DNA of 64,000 nt from Rhizobium sp. CCGE531 (GCF_003627795.1 NZ_CP032684.1:3977164-4041163); one strand, 5' to 3'; shown: positions 1 to 8,763, counted from the first letter of the stretch. Program-made: numbers and translations. The notes: generated from the letters alone by a model not told the origin.

Positions 1-269
1 TGCCAGCCGGCGTGCGCCGCGTCGTCGGCCATTTCGGTCGCGGCGACACCGTCGCCGTCATCGGACCCTCGGGCCGTGAAATCGCCCGCGGCCTTGCCGG
101 TTATGACGCCGAAGAGGCCCGCCAGATCACCGGCCGCAAGTCGGCCGAGATCGCGGCGATCCTCGGCTATGCCGGCCGCGCCGCCATGGTGCATCGCGAC
201 GACCTCGTCATGACCGCGTCCGTCAAGACGAAGGCCGAGAAATTGAAGAAGGATGAAGCTCATGCTTGA
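1..269 (+). CDS. proB: Glutamate 5-kinase, C-terminal part (5' end outside window)
   Basis: Only the last ~89 codons are present; the reading frame is open to the left edge. The visible part matches the C-terminal PUA domain of glutamate 5-kinase (pattern [18 protein letters not shown], then [13 protein letters not shown] and HRDDLV). ProB phosphorylates glutamate to gamma-glutamyl phosphate, the first step of proline synthesis in the cytosol. The catalytic kinase domain lies upstream of the window. The stop codon falls inside the start region of proA, so the two are translationally coupled, as expected because ProA consumes the unstable product. Identification rests on the PUA domain plus the proA neighbour. 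Confidence 0.9.
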   Translation, partial: PAGVRRVVGHFGRGDTVAVIGPSGREIARGLAGYDAEEARQITGRKSAEIAAILGYAGRAAMVHRDDLVMTASVKTKAEKLKKDEAHA

Positions 270-1545
270 TAGCGTCGCCCAAAGCCCCGACATCGATGCG
301 CTGATGAACGATATCGGCCGCAAGGCCCGGGCTGCGTCGCGACCGTTGGCGTTTGCTTCGACGGAGAGCAAGAACAAGGCCTTGAACGCCATGGCGGACG
401 CCATCCTGGCCCGCAAGGATCATATCCTTGCCGAGAACGCCAAGGATCTGAAAGACATCGAAGGCACGGATATGCTCGCCTCTTTCGTCGATCGCCTGAC
501 GCTGAACGGCAAGCGCGTCGCCGAGATGGCCGACGGCATTCGCGCCATCGCCGCCCTTGCCGACCCGGTGGGCGAAGTCATTGCCGCCTGGGATCGCCCG
601 AACGGCTTGAAGATCGAGCGCGTTCGCACGCCGCTCGGCGTCATCGGCGTCATCTTCGAAAGCCGGCCGAATGTGACGGCCGATGCCGGCGCGCTGTGCC
701 TGAAGGCTGGCAATGCCGTCATCCTCCGCTGCGGCAGCGATTCGCGCCGCTCCTCGCAGGCTATTCATGATTGCCTGGTCGAGGGGCTGAAGGCGGCGGG
801 CCTGCCGGAACATGCCATCCAGCTCGTGCCCGTCAGCGATCGTGCCGCCGTCGGCGCCATGCTGCGTGGCCTCGAAGGCAATATCGACGTCATCGTGCCG
901 CGCGGCGGCAAGAGCCTTGTCGCCCGCGTCCAGACCGAAGCGCGCGTGCCGGTCTTTGCCCATCTCGAGGGCCTCTGCCACGTCTATATCGATGCCTCGG
1001 CCGATCTGGAGATGGCGAAATCCATCGTCGTCAACGCCAAGATGCGCCGTACCGGCATTTGCGGCGCGGCCGAAACGCTGCTGGTCGATTCGAAAGTCGC
1101 TTCCAGCCATCTGAAGCCGCTGCTCGACGGGCTTGCGGCGGCAGGCTGCGAAATCCGTGGCTCCGCCGACGTGCTGCAGCTCATTCCCAGCCTCAAAGCC
1201 GCAACGGAAGAGGATTGGACGACGGAATATCTGGCCGCAATCATCTCTGTCGCGCTGGTCGACGGCATTTCCGGCGCAATTGCCCACATCGGCAAATATT
1301 CGTCGAACCATACCGAAGCCGTGATCGCTGAAGATCCCGCAATCGTCGAACGCTTCTTCACCGAGATCGACTCGGCGATCCTGCTGCACAATGCCTCGAC
1401 GCAATTTGCCGATGGCGGCGAATTCGGCATGGGCGCGGAAATCGGCATCGCCACCGGCAAGATGCATGCGCGCGGGCCGGTCGGCGTTGAGCAGCTCACC
1501 TCCTTCAAATATCGCGTACGCGGCACCGGACAGATACGGCCCTGA
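262..1545 (+). CDS. proA: Gamma-glutamyl phosphate reductase
   Basis: Second enzyme of proline synthesis: NADPH-dependent reduction of gamma-glutamyl phosphate to glutamate 5-semialdehyde. 427 residues, normal for the family. The aldehyde-dehydrogenase-like fold shows the [13 protein letters not shown] segment near residue 125 and the catalytic cysteine in [13 protein letters not shown] (Cys267 by count). Two in-frame ATGs occur, at 253 and 262; the AAGAAGG Shine-Dalgarno at 246-252 abuts the first but lies at good spacing from the second, so 262 is preferred. It overlaps the end of proB and is followed almost directly by nadD. Confidence 0.95.
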   Translation: MLDSVAQSPDIDALMNDIGRKARAASRPLAFASTESKNKALNAMADAILARKDHILAENAKDLKDIEGTDMLASFVDRLTLNGKRVAEMADGIRAIAALADPVGEVIAAWDRPNGLKIERVRTPLGVIGVIFESRPNVTADAGALCLKAGNAVILRCGSDSRRSSQAIHDCLVEGLKAAGLPEHAIQLVPVSDRAAVGAMLRGLEGNIDVIVPRGGKSLVARVQTEARVPVFAHLEGLCHVYIDASADLEMAKSIVVNAKMRRTGICGAAETLLVDSKVASSHLKPLLDGLAAAGCEIRGSADVLQLIPSLKAATEEDWTTEYLAAIISVALVDGISGAIAHIGKYSSNHTEAVIAEDPAIVERFFTEIDSAILLHNASTQFADGGEFGMGAEIGIATGKMHARGPVGVEQLTSFKYRVRGTGQIRP

Positions 1546-1582
1546 CGTGCTGAAGGAAGAGATCGATCAACGCTATCTGCGC

Positions 1583-2164
1583 ATGCCCCATGCCGAGCGC
1601 GGCATGGTGGTCGGTCTTTTCGGCGGCTCCTTCAACCCGCCGCATGAAGGCCACGCACTCGTGGCCGAGATCGCCATTCGCCGGCTTGGCCTCGATCAGC
1701 TCTGGTGGATGGTGACGCCGGGCAACCCGCTGAAGAGCCGCAATCATCTGGCGCCGCTCGCCGAGCGTCTCGCACTCAGCGAACAGCTTCTCCATGATCC
1801 GCGCATCAAGGTGACGGCGTTCGAACAGAGGCTGGGCATGAGCTATACGGCGAATACCTTGGCGCATGTAAAGGCCCGCAACAGCCGGGTCCATTTCATC
1901 TGGATTATGGGTGCCGACAGCCTGAATACGTTCCATCGCTGGCAGAAATGGCAGGAAATCGCCCGCACGTTTCCGATCGCCGTCATTGACCGACCGGGAT
2001 CGACGCTATCCTATCTCTCGGCCAAGATGGCCAAGACGTTCCACTATGCACGCGTCGACGAGGATGACGCCCGCGTGCTCTGGAAGAAGCGGGCGCCGGC
2101 CTGGACCTTCATCCATGGACCGCGCTCGGCACTCAGCTCGACAGCCTTACGCGACGCACAATAA
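1583..2164 (+). CDS. nadD: Nicotinate-nucleotide adenylyltransferase
   Basis: Transfers AMP from ATP to nicotinate mononucleotide to give deamido-NAD in NAD biosynthesis. The nucleotidyltransferase signature GLFGGSFNPPHEGH lies near the N-terminus, and WIMGADSLNTFHRW follows in the middle; the C-terminal SSTALRDAQ is a slightly shortened version of the usual end. 193 residues from the ATG at 1583. Alternative starts are GTG 1547 (12 codons longer) and ATG 1604; none has a convincing Shine-Dalgarno, so the start is uncertain and translation may be coupled to proA. In many bacteria nadD is followed directly by rsfS; here an sRNA and the mod genes intervene. Confidence 0.92.
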   Translation: MPHAERGMVVGLFGGSFNPPHEGHALVAEIAIRRLGLDQLWWMVTPGNPLKSRNHLAPLAERLALSEQLLHDPRIKVTAFEQRLGMSYTANTLAHVKARNSRVHFIWIMGADSLNTFHRWQKWQEIARTFPIAVIDRPGSTLSYLSAKMAKTFHYARVDEDDARVLWKKRAPAWTFIHGPRSALSSTALRDAQ

Positions 2165-2196
2165 TCAATCCGAATTCTTGGGGAAGGTCTGGAAAA

Positions 2197-2316
2197 TAAA
2201 AAGCCCGACGCGGGAGGAGGTGCGTCGGGCTTTTGAACCTGATCAGCAACTGGGAGGAGGAGAGTTGCTGATCCATATCGAACGGCATTGGGAGGAGGAG
2301 ATCGCCGTTTCGATGA
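2197..2316 (-). ncRNA. αr14/NfeR1-like trans-acting sRNA with three anti-Shine-Dalgarno hairpins
   Basis: Read on the minus strand, three hairpins follow one another: 2312-2279 (stem with one bulge), 2273-2241 (11-bp perfect stem) and 2234-2199 (12-bp perfect stem). Each loop displays CCTCCTCCC (plus-strand GGGAGGAGG at 2290-2298, 2252-2260 and 2212-2220). The last hairpin is followed by TTTTTATTTTCC, so it also works as a Rho-independent terminator. Total length about 120 nt. This matches the αr14 family (founder Smr14C2/NfeR1 of Sinorhizobium meliloti): three hairpins, CCUCCUCCC loops, 115-125 nt. A CATAAT at about 2323-2318 is a possible -10 box; the 5' end is approximate. Likely role: pairing with ribosome-binding sites of target mRNAs. 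Confidence 0.85.
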
Positions 2317-2678
2317 TTATGTTTTAGCAGATTTTACCGATTGATAAATGGCTGATTGCGCAATGCAGCAATGCACAAGAAGCATGCCTTTGAAAATTTT
2401 CTGCCCAAAAAACGCTTCTTTTACAAATTTTCCGCCACTTGATTTTCATCGTCCAAATGAAACCGGCGAAAGAATGGCTCAAGATCCCACGGTTCGTAAC
2501 GTTACGTCTTGTTTCGTGAGCGTTCGCCAATCCATTGGGCGAATCCAGTCATGCATTTTTGTAATGCCCAAAAGAATTCATATGCACTGCGCCACGGAAA
2601 ATCCATAGATTTCGTGTGGTTACACTGCGATATCGCGATATATTTTTACAAACACATCCCTAGCCAAGCTTCGCGCGT
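2317..2678. other. AT-richer intergenic stretch upstream of modA
   Basis: No credible gene; short open frames here have no Shine-Dalgarno and no recognisable product. It holds the presumed promoter of the minus-strand sRNA at its left end, a perfect 12-bp palindrome CGTAACGTTACG at 2495-2506, and overlapping GATATC/TATCGCGATA palindromes at 2627-2643 close to the modA promoter region. Confidence 0.6.
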
Positions 2679-2704
2679 CGTTATATCTGTCGAAATATGT
2701 CGAT
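2679..2704 (+). promoter_or_regulatory. Putative ModE box upstream of modA
   Basis: CGTTATAT (2679-2686) and ATATGTCGAT (2695-2704) form an imperfect inverted pair resembling the Escherichia coli ModE operator (CGTTATAT ... ACATAACG). It lies 22 bases before the modA start. A ModE-type regulator is encoded just beyond modC, which supports molybdate repression of the operon. Spacing differs slightly from the E. coli site, so this is a prediction. Confidence 0.5.
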
Positions 2705-2725
2705 ACCTTTGGGGAGAAATTTAAG

Positions 2726-3523
2726 ATGGTCACCAGCCGACGCCGATGGATCAAGCTTGCAACCGCCGCCCTATCAGCCGCGTGGCTGGGCCTTTCGGTC
2801 GCGCCCGTGCCGGCATTCGCCGCCGACAAGATCGTCGTCTTTGCCGCCGCCAGCATGAAAAACGCGCTTGATAGCGCCGATGCCGTCTTCACCAAGGAAA
2901 CCGGCAAGGAAGTGACCGTCTCCTATGCGGCGAGCGGCCCGCTCGCCAAGCAGCTCGAAAACGGCGCGCCGGCCGATGTCTTCATCTCCGCCGACACCAA
3001 CTGGATGGACTATGTCGCCCAGAGAAAGCTGATCAGGGACGACAGCCGCGTCAACCTTCTCGGCAACAAGCTCGTCCTCGTGGCCGCCAAGGACAAGGCG
3101 AAGCCGGTCGAGATCAAGCAAGGCATGGATCTCGCCAGCCTGCTCGGCGACGGCCGCCTGGCGATCGGCCAGCCGGAATCAGTGCCTGCCGGCAAATACG
3201 GCAAGAGCGCGCTGGAAAAGCTCGGCATCTGGTCGTCGGTCGAAAAGAAGGTCGCCGGCGCCGAAAGCGTGCGCGCCGCGCTCGCGCTGGTTTCGCGCGG
3301 CGAAGCGCCCTATGGCATCGTCTATCAGACCGATGTCTCGGCCGATCCGGGCGTTGCCGTCGTCGGCACCTTCCCGGCAGACAGCCACCCGCCGATCGTC
3401 TACCCGATCGCCATCACCAGCAACAGCACCAACCCGGATGTGCAAGCCTATTTCGATTTTCTGAAATCGGCTAAGGCTGTTCCATTCTTCGAGCATGAGG
3501 GCTTCACGATCCTGAAGCAGTGA
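2726..3523 (+). CDS. modA: Molybdate ABC transporter, periplasmic binding protein
   Basis: Periplasmic receptor that delivers molybdate (or tungstate) to ModBC. 265 residues. A twin-arginine-rich start (SRRRWIKLA) leads into a hydrophobic core and an AFA-A cleavage site near residue 32, followed by KIVVFAAASMKNAL and SYAASGPLAKQLENGAPADVF, which are typical oxyanion-contact segments of ModA. The GGGGAG Shine-Dalgarno at 2711-2716 fits the ATG at 2726. It is first in modA-modB-modC; a strong hairpin follows in the gap to modB, perhaps setting higher expression of the binding protein. Confidence 0.93.
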   Translation: MVTSRRRWIKLATAALSAAWLGLSVAPVPAFAADKIVVFAAASMKNALDSADAVFTKETGKEVTVSYAASGPLAKQLENGAPADVFISADTNWMDYVAQRKLIRDDSRVNLLGNKLVLVAAKDKAKPVEIKQGMDLASLLGDGRLAIGQPESVPAGKYGKSALEKLGIWSSVEKKVAGAESVRAALALVSRGEAPYGIVYQTDVSADPGVAVVGTFPADSHPPIVYPIAITSNSTNPDVQAYFDFLKSAKAVPFFEHEGFTILKQ

Positions 3524-3560
3524 GCGTCATCACCGCAAATCAGGCATGAAAGTTCAATCA

Positions 3561-3589
3561 TCAGGCTCGCCGACCCGTGGCGAGCCTGA
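3561..3589 (+). terminator. Strong hairpin between modA and modB
   Basis: An 11-bp perfect stem (TCAGGCTCGCC / GGCGAGCCTGA) with a 7-nt loop lies between modA and modB. Only a short TTTT occurs 4 bases later, so it may be a leaky terminator or a 3'-end stabiliser of the modA message within an otherwise continuous operon. Confidence 0.6.
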
Positions 3590-3610
3590 GATGTTTTAAG
3601 GGGCGAGTAT

Positions 3611-4312
3611 TTGGAAGCGTTGGGTTTGAGCAGCGACGAATGGACGGCCATAGAGCTGAGCCTGCGCGTGTCCGTCGTCGCCATGCTGGTAAGCCTGCCC
3701 TTCGGCATTGCCGCGGCACTCCTGCTCGCGCGCGGCCGGTTCTGGGGCAAATCGATCCTCAACGGCGTCATCCATCTGCCGCTGATCCTGCCGCCTGTTG
3801 TCACCGGCTTCATCCTCCTCATTCTCTTCGGCCGCAAGGGGCCGATCGGGTCCTTGCTCGATCAATATCTCGGTATCGTCTTCTCGTTCCGCTGGACGGG
3901 CGCGGCACTTGCCTGCGGCGTCATGGGTTTCCCGCTGATGGTCAGAAGCATCCGCCTGTCGGTCGAAGCCGTCGACCGCAAGCTGGAGGAAGCGGCCGGC
4001 ACGCTGGGCGCCAGCCCTAACTGGACCTTCCTGACGGTCACCCTGCCCTTGATCCTGCCTGGCATCATCGCCGGCATGATCCTCTCCTTCGCCAAGGCCA
4101 TGGGCGAGTTCGGCGCGACCATCACCTTCGTCTCCAACATTCCCGGCGAAACCCAGACCCTGTCCTCGGCCATCTACACTTTCACCCAGGTTCCGGGCGG
4201 CGATGCCGGCGCCATGCGGCTCACCATCGTCGCCATCGTCATTTCGATGGCAGCCCTGCTCGCTTCGGAATTCCTTGCCTATCTTGCCGGACGGAGGGTG
4301 GATTTCGAATGA
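3611..4312 (+). CDS. modB: Molybdate ABC transporter permease
   Basis: Inner-membrane channel subunit of the molybdate importer. About five hydrophobic segments are visible, with the EAA loop [15 protein letters not shown] near residues 120-135, where ModC docks, and the family motif [21 protein letters not shown] near residue 160. 233 residues, normal length. The start is a TTG at 3611 preceded by AGGGGCGAG; no ATG is available nearby. The stop overlaps the modC start as ATGA, so the two are coupled. Confidence 0.92.
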   Translation: MEALGLSSDEWTAIELSLRVSVVAMLVSLPFGIAAALLLARGRFWGKSILNGVIHLPLILPPVVTGFILLILFGRKGPIGSLLDQYLGIVFSFRWTGAALACGVMGFPLMVRSIRLSVEAVDRKLEEAAGTLGASPNWTFLTVTLPLILPGIIAGMILSFAKAMGEFGATITFVSNIPGETQTLSSAIYTFTQVPGGDAGAMRLTIVAIVISMAALLASEFLAYLAGRRVDFE

Positions 4313-5382
4313 CGCTTTCGGTCGATATCCGCCACCGCCTCGGCGCCTTTTCGCTGGAGGCGGCATTCACCTCCGACGGCGGCGTAACCGCCCTTTTCGG
4401 CCGCTCCGGCTCCGGCAAGACGTCGCTCATCCGGATCATTGCCGGCCTCATCCGACCCGATCACGGCCGCGTCAGCCTCGACGAAACGGTGCTTGCCGAC
4501 ACCAGCAGGCAGATCTTCGTGCCGCGCCACCGCCGCCGCTTCGGCTATGTCTTTCAGGAAGCGCGCCTGTTTCCTCATCTTTCGGTGCGGAAGAACCTCA
4601 GTTACGGCCGCTGGTTCGCTCCCCGGAACGAGCGCGGTGAAAGCTTTGACGGCGTCGTCGATCTTCTTGGCATCGGCGCATTGCTCGACCGCAGGCCGGC
4701 CAAGCTCTCCGGCGGCGAGAAGCAGCGCGTCGCGATCGGCCGCGCCCTGCTTTCCTCTCCGCGGCTGCTATTGATGGATGAGCCGCTTGCCGCGCTCGAC
4801 GAAGCCCGCAAGGCGGAAATCCTTCCCTATCTCGAGCGGCTGCGCGACGAGACCAGGATACCGATCATCTATGTCAGCCACTCGATCGCCGAGGTGGCGC
4901 GGCTCGCCAACCGCGTCGTCGTCATGCGCGACGGCAAGGTCGAGACGATCGGTGCCGCCGTTGATATTTTCAGCCAGCTATCCGGCCCGCTGGCGGCCGA
5001 CCGCCGCGAAGCCGGCGTGCTGCTGGAAGGCCGCGTGGAATCGATGGACGACCGGCATCATCTGACCATCATTGCCCTGAAGACGGCAAAGCTCGTCGTG
5101 CCGGGTCAGGCGGCCGCTGTCGGCAAGACCGTACGCATCCATATTCCCGCCCGCGACGTCATGCTGGCGACAACCAGGCCGGAAGGCCTCAGCGCCCTCA
5201 ATATTCTCGACGGCGAAGTGCTGGGGATCGGCATGGCCGCCGATGGAACCGTGGAAGTCAGGGTCGATTGCGGCGGCGACATCGTAACCGCCCGCATCAC
5301 GCAATTCTCGTCAGAACGGCTGGGGTTGCGGATCGGCCTGCCGATCCATGCGGTCATCAAGACCGTGGCACTCGAACATTAA
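4309..5382 (+). CDS. modC: Molybdate ABC transporter ATP-binding protein
   Basis: Cytoplasmic ATPase powering ModAB. Visible are Walker [10 protein letters not shown] (about residue 31), the Q-loop [12 protein letters not shown] signature [15 protein letters not shown], Walker [17 protein letters not shown] and the switch histidine in VSHSI. Residues beyond about 285 form a TOBE/Mop-like C-terminal domain ([11 protein letters not shown]), which in ModC proteins binds oxyanion. 357 residues. It starts within the end of modB and stops exactly next to the convergent stop of the ModE-type regulator, leaving no spacer. Confidence 0.94.
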   Translation: MTLSVDIRHRLGAFSLEAAFTSDGGVTALFGRSGSGKTSLIRIIAGLIRPDHGRVSLDETVLADTSRQIFVPRHRRRFGYVFQEARLFPHLSVRKNLSYGRWFAPRNERGESFDGVVDLLGIGALLDRRPAKLSGGEKQRVAIGRALLSSPRLLLMDEPLAALDEARKAEILPYLERLRDETRIPIIYVSHSIAEVARLANRVVVMRDGKVETIGAAVDIFSQLSGPLAADRREAGVLLEGRVESMDDRHHLTIIALKTAKLVVPGQAAAVGKTVRIHIPARDVMLATTRPEGLSALNILDGEVLGIGMAADGTVEVRVDCGGDIVTARITQFSSERLGLRIGLPIHAVIKTVALEH

Positions 5383-5766
5383 TCAGGATTTTCCCCGAGA
5401 AGCCCCGGCCGGGTTGCGATTGGCGTCGAGCCAGGTGAGATCGTCGGCTATTGCCGCGCGCAGCGTCGTTTCCATGCCGCGGAAGCGCCGCAGCAACTCC
5501 TCGCCGAACGGAGTCAGTGCCGCGCCGCCGCCCTTCTGCCCACCGCGCTGCGATTCCACGACCGGCTCGCGGAACATATGGTTCAGTTCGCTGATAAGCA
5601 GCCAGGCGCGACGATAGGACATATCCATGGCGCGGCCGGCGGCCGAAATCGAGCCGGTCTCCTGGATATGCTCGAGAAGCTCCATCTTGCCGCGCCCGAG
5701 CCGATCCTGCCCCGAAAAGCTGATGCGGAGGATGGGCGTCAACGATGGCTGCGGAGCGTCTGTCAT
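5383..5766 (-). CDS. ModE-type regulator, HTH domain only
   Basis: 127 residues matching the N-terminal winged-helix DNA-binding domain of the molybdate regulator ModE (KMELLEHIQETGSISAAGRAMDMSYRRAW, then GGGAALTPFGEELL). The Mop/TOBE domains that sense molybdate in E. coli ModE are absent, so either sensing is done elsewhere (for example by the TOBE domain of ModC or another protein) or the protein responds differently. Convergent with modC, its tail touching the modC stop. Probable target: the box before modA. Short ModE forms of this type are known in other alphaproteobacteria. Confidence 0.82.
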   Translation of the reverse strand: MTDAPQPSLTPILRISFSGQDRLGRGKMELLEHIQETGSISAAGRAMDMSYRRAWLLISELNHMFREPVVESQRGGQKGGGAALTPFGEELLRRFRGMETTLRAAIADDLTWLDANRNPAGASRGKS

Positions 5767-6033
5767 GGCATCTGTAACCGTTTGCTTTGCCTAGTGTATA
5801 CGCGGCCTTCACCTGCCTGTACATGCCGGCGGGAATGGACAAGCGGCGGCACCGGCCTATCTGATCTCCATGTAAAAGATGCGTCCTTAGCCGCAGCTCA
5901 TTCTTGTCGCCGGAGTGGCGCCGACAACCTGATTTTTGACCCTCGGTGCGAATATTTACCCATATCTGGTGCGAAAGAGCCCTATTCAGGCACAAATCCT
6001 TGTCCCGAACGCCTCAAGATGGCCGTTGGCGTC
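5767..6033. other. Intergenic region between the mod regulator and rsfS
   Basis: No convincing gene. The open frames on both strands lack ribosome-binding sites and family features. It should contain the minus-strand promoter of the ModE-type regulator, but no clear box was seen. Confidence 0.5.
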
Positions 6034-6062
6034 TTGAAACCTTAATGCTTTGATGCCTATCT
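6034..6062 (+). promoter_or_regulatory. Sigma-70-type promoter for rsfS
   Basis: TTGAAA (6034-6039), 17-base spacer, CTATCT (6057-6062). Start of transcription would fall near 6069, a short leader before rsfS. It marks a new transcription unit after the mod insertion. Confidence 0.45.
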
Positions 6063-6091
6063 TTATGGGGTGATCGACTCAGATCACTTCC

Positions 6092-6538
6092 GTGCATGTT
6101 CTGTTACTCAAGGAAGGAAGAGCACTGACAACAGTACACGCCAAGGGAAGAACGCCTGTCGTTATCCCGAAGAGCTCGGAACGTGGCGCCGATGCCGCTG
6201 CCCGCGCCCTGCAAGCCGTCCTCGTAAGCCTCGAGGATTCCAAGGCCGAAAATATCGTCACCATCGACATTGCTGGCAAATCCGCGCTTGGAGACTATAT
6301 GGTCGTTGTCTCCGGCCGATCGAACCGCCATGTCGTGGCGATTGCCGACCATCTCATGACCGATCTCAAGGACGAGGGCTTCGGCAATGCCCGCGTCGAG
6401 GGTCTCGATGGCGGCGACTGGGTGTTGATCGACACCGGCGACATCATCGTTCATGTCTTCCGACCGGAGATCCGCGAGTTCTACAACATCGAAAAGATGT
6501 GGGCGGCACCCGATCTCGACGAAGGCACGCTGCACTAA
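6092..6538 (+). CDS. rsfS: Ribosomal silencing factor RsfS (Iojap/YbeB)
   Basis: Binds ribosomal protein uL14 on the 50S subunit and blocks subunit joining when nutrients fall. The family core is clear: KAENIVTIDIAGKSALGDYMVVVSG, then GLDGGDWVLIDTGDIIVHVFRPEIREFYNIEKMW. From GTG 6092 it is 148 residues. That GTG has no Shine-Dalgarno, whereas a CTG at 6125 sits 7 bases behind AGGAAGG (6111-6117) and would begin with the sequence LTTVHAKGR; the CTG may be the true start. Followed by rlmH, its usual neighbour. Confidence 0.9.
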   Translation: MHVLLLKEGRALTTVHAKGRTPVVIPKSSERGADAAARALQAVLVSLEDSKAENIVTIDIAGKSALGDYMVVVSGRSNRHVVAIADHLMTDLKDEGFGNARVEGLDGGDWVLIDTGDIIVHVFRPEIREFYNIEKMWAAPDLDEGTLH

Positions 6539-6651
6539 CCGACCGCGGAACACCTCCCGGCCCCGGTTCGCAGCTTCACATCGCCGGACATGAGCTTCCG
6601 GCAACGGTTTGTTTTGTGCCGCCATGACGGCGGATGTGGCTGGGAGCGGGA

Positions 6652-7134
6652 ATGCGGATAGGTCTTTTTGCGGTGGGACGGTTGAAGGCCGGCCCGGAAA
6701 AGGATCTTGCGGCTCGTTACCTCGATCGTTTCGCCAAGGCCGGGCCGGCGATCGGCCTGGAAATGGCGCGCATGACCGAGGTTGCCGAAAGCCGCGCCTC
6801 CAACAGCGAGACCCGCAAGCGCGAAGAGGCGGGTCTGCTGCAGAAGGCGCACCCCGAAGGCGGTGTGCTCATTCTTCTCGACGAACGCGGCAAGGCGCTC
6901 GACAGCGAAGCCTTCGCCGCCATGCTCGGGACATTCCGCGATCAGGGAAAGCGCGACCTGACGATCGCCATCGGCGGCGCCGACGGCCTCGACCCATCCC
7001 TTTACGACAAGGCCGACATGACCATTTGCCTCGGCAAGCTGACCTGGCCCCACCAGCTCGTGCGCATCCTCATTGCCGAACAGCTCTACCGCGCCGTCAC
7101 CATCCTCTCCGGCCACCCCTACCACCGGGTGTAA
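6652..7134 (+). CDS. rlmH: 23S rRNA pseudouridine-1915 N3-methyltransferase
   Basis: SPOUT-class methyltransferase acting on helix 69 of the 70S ribosome. 160 residues from the ATG at 6652; an earlier in-frame ATG at 6634 is disfavoured because GGGAGCGGG lies directly before 6652 and the family begins MRIGLFAVGR. Typical C-terminal knot motifs are IAIGGADGLDPSL and LGKLTWPHQLVRILIAEQLYRA, ending GHPYHR. Forms a pair with rsfS. Confidence 0.94.
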   Translation: MRIGLFAVGRLKAGPEKDLAARYLDRFAKAGPAIGLEMARMTEVAESRASNSETRKREEAGLLQKAHPEGGVLILLDERGKALDSEAFAAMLGTFRDQGKRDLTIAIGGADGLDPSLYDKADMTICLGKLTWPHQLVRILIAEQLYRAVTILSGHPYHRV

Positions 7135-7305
7135 TCGTCCCATCCCATCTCGAAAACTGTTTGGCTTTCGGTTCTTTTGCGTTAACGAAACGCTCACACA
7201 GGCGTGTTTTGATTCCCGCCCTGAAAATGACGATGCTTCCTAGCCGATCGCGGCAAATCAGCCTATTTTCACGCGATCCGAAGGGACCAGGCCCGAACCG
7301 ACTGG

Positions 7306-8763
7306 ATGAGAAAAGCCCAGCCCATGCTTTCCCGTCTTCTGCTGCCACCCCTGGCGGCATGTCTCGGTGTGGGCGCTTATGTGACCGGCCCTTTCCCTTT
7401 GCTGGATGTGGCCGTGGCGCAGGAGGCCGAGACCACCGCACCGCAGGCGCCTGACGATCGCGCCGCAACGACCGCATCGGTGCCGACGGCGCAGCAGGCG
7501 CCCGACCCTGCAGGCGATCTCGCCCACAAGCGCGACGAAACCCGTGCCCAGCTGAACGAGTTGTCGAAGACGATCAATCTCTCCTCCGACAAGACGAAAG
7601 AGCTGGAAGACAGTATCGCATCGCTCGACAAGAGCACCGACAGCCTGCGCCAGGCGCTGATCGACAGCGCCGCCCGCCGCAAGGAGCTGGATCGCAAGAT
7701 CCAGCAGAGCGAAAAGACGTTGACGGACCTTGCCGTCAAGGAAGGCAAGATCCGCGCTTCCCTGCATGATCGCCGCGCCCTGTTGGCCGAAGTGCTGGGC
7801 GCGCTCGAGCGCATGGGCCGCAACCCGCCGCCGGCGCTGCTGGTGACGCCGGACGATGCGCTCGCCTCGGTGCGCAGCGCTATTCTTCTCGGCGCCGTCG
7901 TGCCCGGAATGCGCAAGGAGACGGACAAACTCATCGCCGATCTCACGGATCTCAGCAAGCTGCATGCCGACGCAGCCGCCGAAAAGGCGAGCTTCACCAC
8001 CACCATGACCAACAGTCTGGAGGAGGAGCGGCGCATGGATCTGCTGATTGCCGAAAACGACAAGCACAGCAAACAGAATGCCGCCCAGCTCGGGGCCGAA
8101 CGCAAGCGCGCCGAGGAACTGGCGGGCCAGGCAACCAGCCTGGAGGGGCTCGTCGCCTCGCTGGAAAGCCAGATCGGCTCGGTGCGCGATGCCGCGGCGG
8201 CCGCGCGTGCGGAAGAGGCGCGCCGGGCGCAGATGACCGAACAGCAGCGCGAGCAGGCGAAGGCCCTGGCCGAGAACGGTGTGCCCGATAAAAACCGCAT
8301 TACGCCCGCATATCCCTTCTCGGATCTTAAACAGAAGTTGGAGCTGCCCGTGGCGGGCGATACCCTCCGCCAGTTCGGCGACGACGACGGCACCGGCCAC
8401 ACGGCGATGGGGTTGACCATCGCGACGGGTCCGGAAGCGCTCGTCACGGCTCCCGCCGACGGCACGGTTGTCTACGCCGGCGCGTTTCGCAGCTACGGTC
8501 AGATGATCATTCTGGATACGGGCGACGGCTATCACATGGTGCTGTCGGGAATGGATGCGATCAAGACGCGTCCGGGCAGATTTGTCTTCGCCGGCGAGCC
8601 GCTTGCCACTATGGGCCAAAAAAGAGTCGCGAGCGCGACCGCATTGGCGCTGGAAACGGATCGGCCAACGCTTTACATTGAATTCAGAAAAGATGGAAAA
8701 CCGGTCGATTCTCGGCCTTGGTGGACCTCCAAAGACACTGGAAAGGCACGCAATGATACGTAG
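7306..8763 (+). CDS. EnvC-like murein hydrolase activator (degenerate M23/LytM)
   Basis: 485 residues: N-terminal signal-like hydrophobic stretch, long coiled coil (about residues 65-330, rich in charged heptads such as RAQLNELSKTINLSSDK), and a C-terminal LytM-type domain (ADGTVVYAGAFRSYGQMIILDTGDGYHMVLSGM). The zinc ligands are degenerate: the usual HxxxD is HTAMGLT and the HxH is replaced by YHMVLSG, so it should activate an amidase, as EnvC does for AmiA/B, rather than cut peptides itself. Overlaps ctpA by 11 bases, suggesting joint expression in envelope division or remodelling. Confidence 0.85.
   Translation: MRKAQPMLSRLLLPPLAACLGVGAYVTGPFPLLDVAVAQEAETTAPQAPDDRAATTASVPTAQQAPDPAGDLAHKRDETRAQLNELSKTINLSSDKTKELEDSIASLDKSTDSLRQALIDSAARRKELDRKIQQSEKTLTDLAVKEGKIRASLHDRRALLAEVLGALERMGRNPPPALLVTPDDALASVRSAILLGAVVPGMRKETDKLIADLTDLSKLHADAAAEKASFTTTMTNSLEEERRMDLLIAENDKHSKQNAAQLGAERKRAEELAGQATSLEGLVASLESQIGSVRDAAAAARAEEARRAQMTEQQREQAKALAENGVPDKNRITPAYPFSDLKQKLELPVAGDTLRQFGDDDGTGHTAMGLTIATGPEALVTAPADGTVVYAGAFRSYGQMIILDTGDGYHMVLSGMDAIKTRPGRFVFAGEPLATMGQKRVASATALALETDRPTLYIEFRKDGKPVDSRPWWTSKDTGKARNDT

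Noticed and set aside
223..1467. Long minus-strand open frame of 414 codons opposite proA
   Set aside because: Mirror of the proA frame caused by high-GC codon use; no family features and no ribosome-binding site.
2348..2608. Possible 86-residue protein upstream of modA
   Set aside because: No Shine-Dalgarno, atypical codon use, and the region is AT-rich regulatory sequence.
5578..6045. Open frames on both strands between the ModE-type gene and rsfS
   Set aside because: They overlap the regulator antisense and lack start signals; nothing recognisable in the products.
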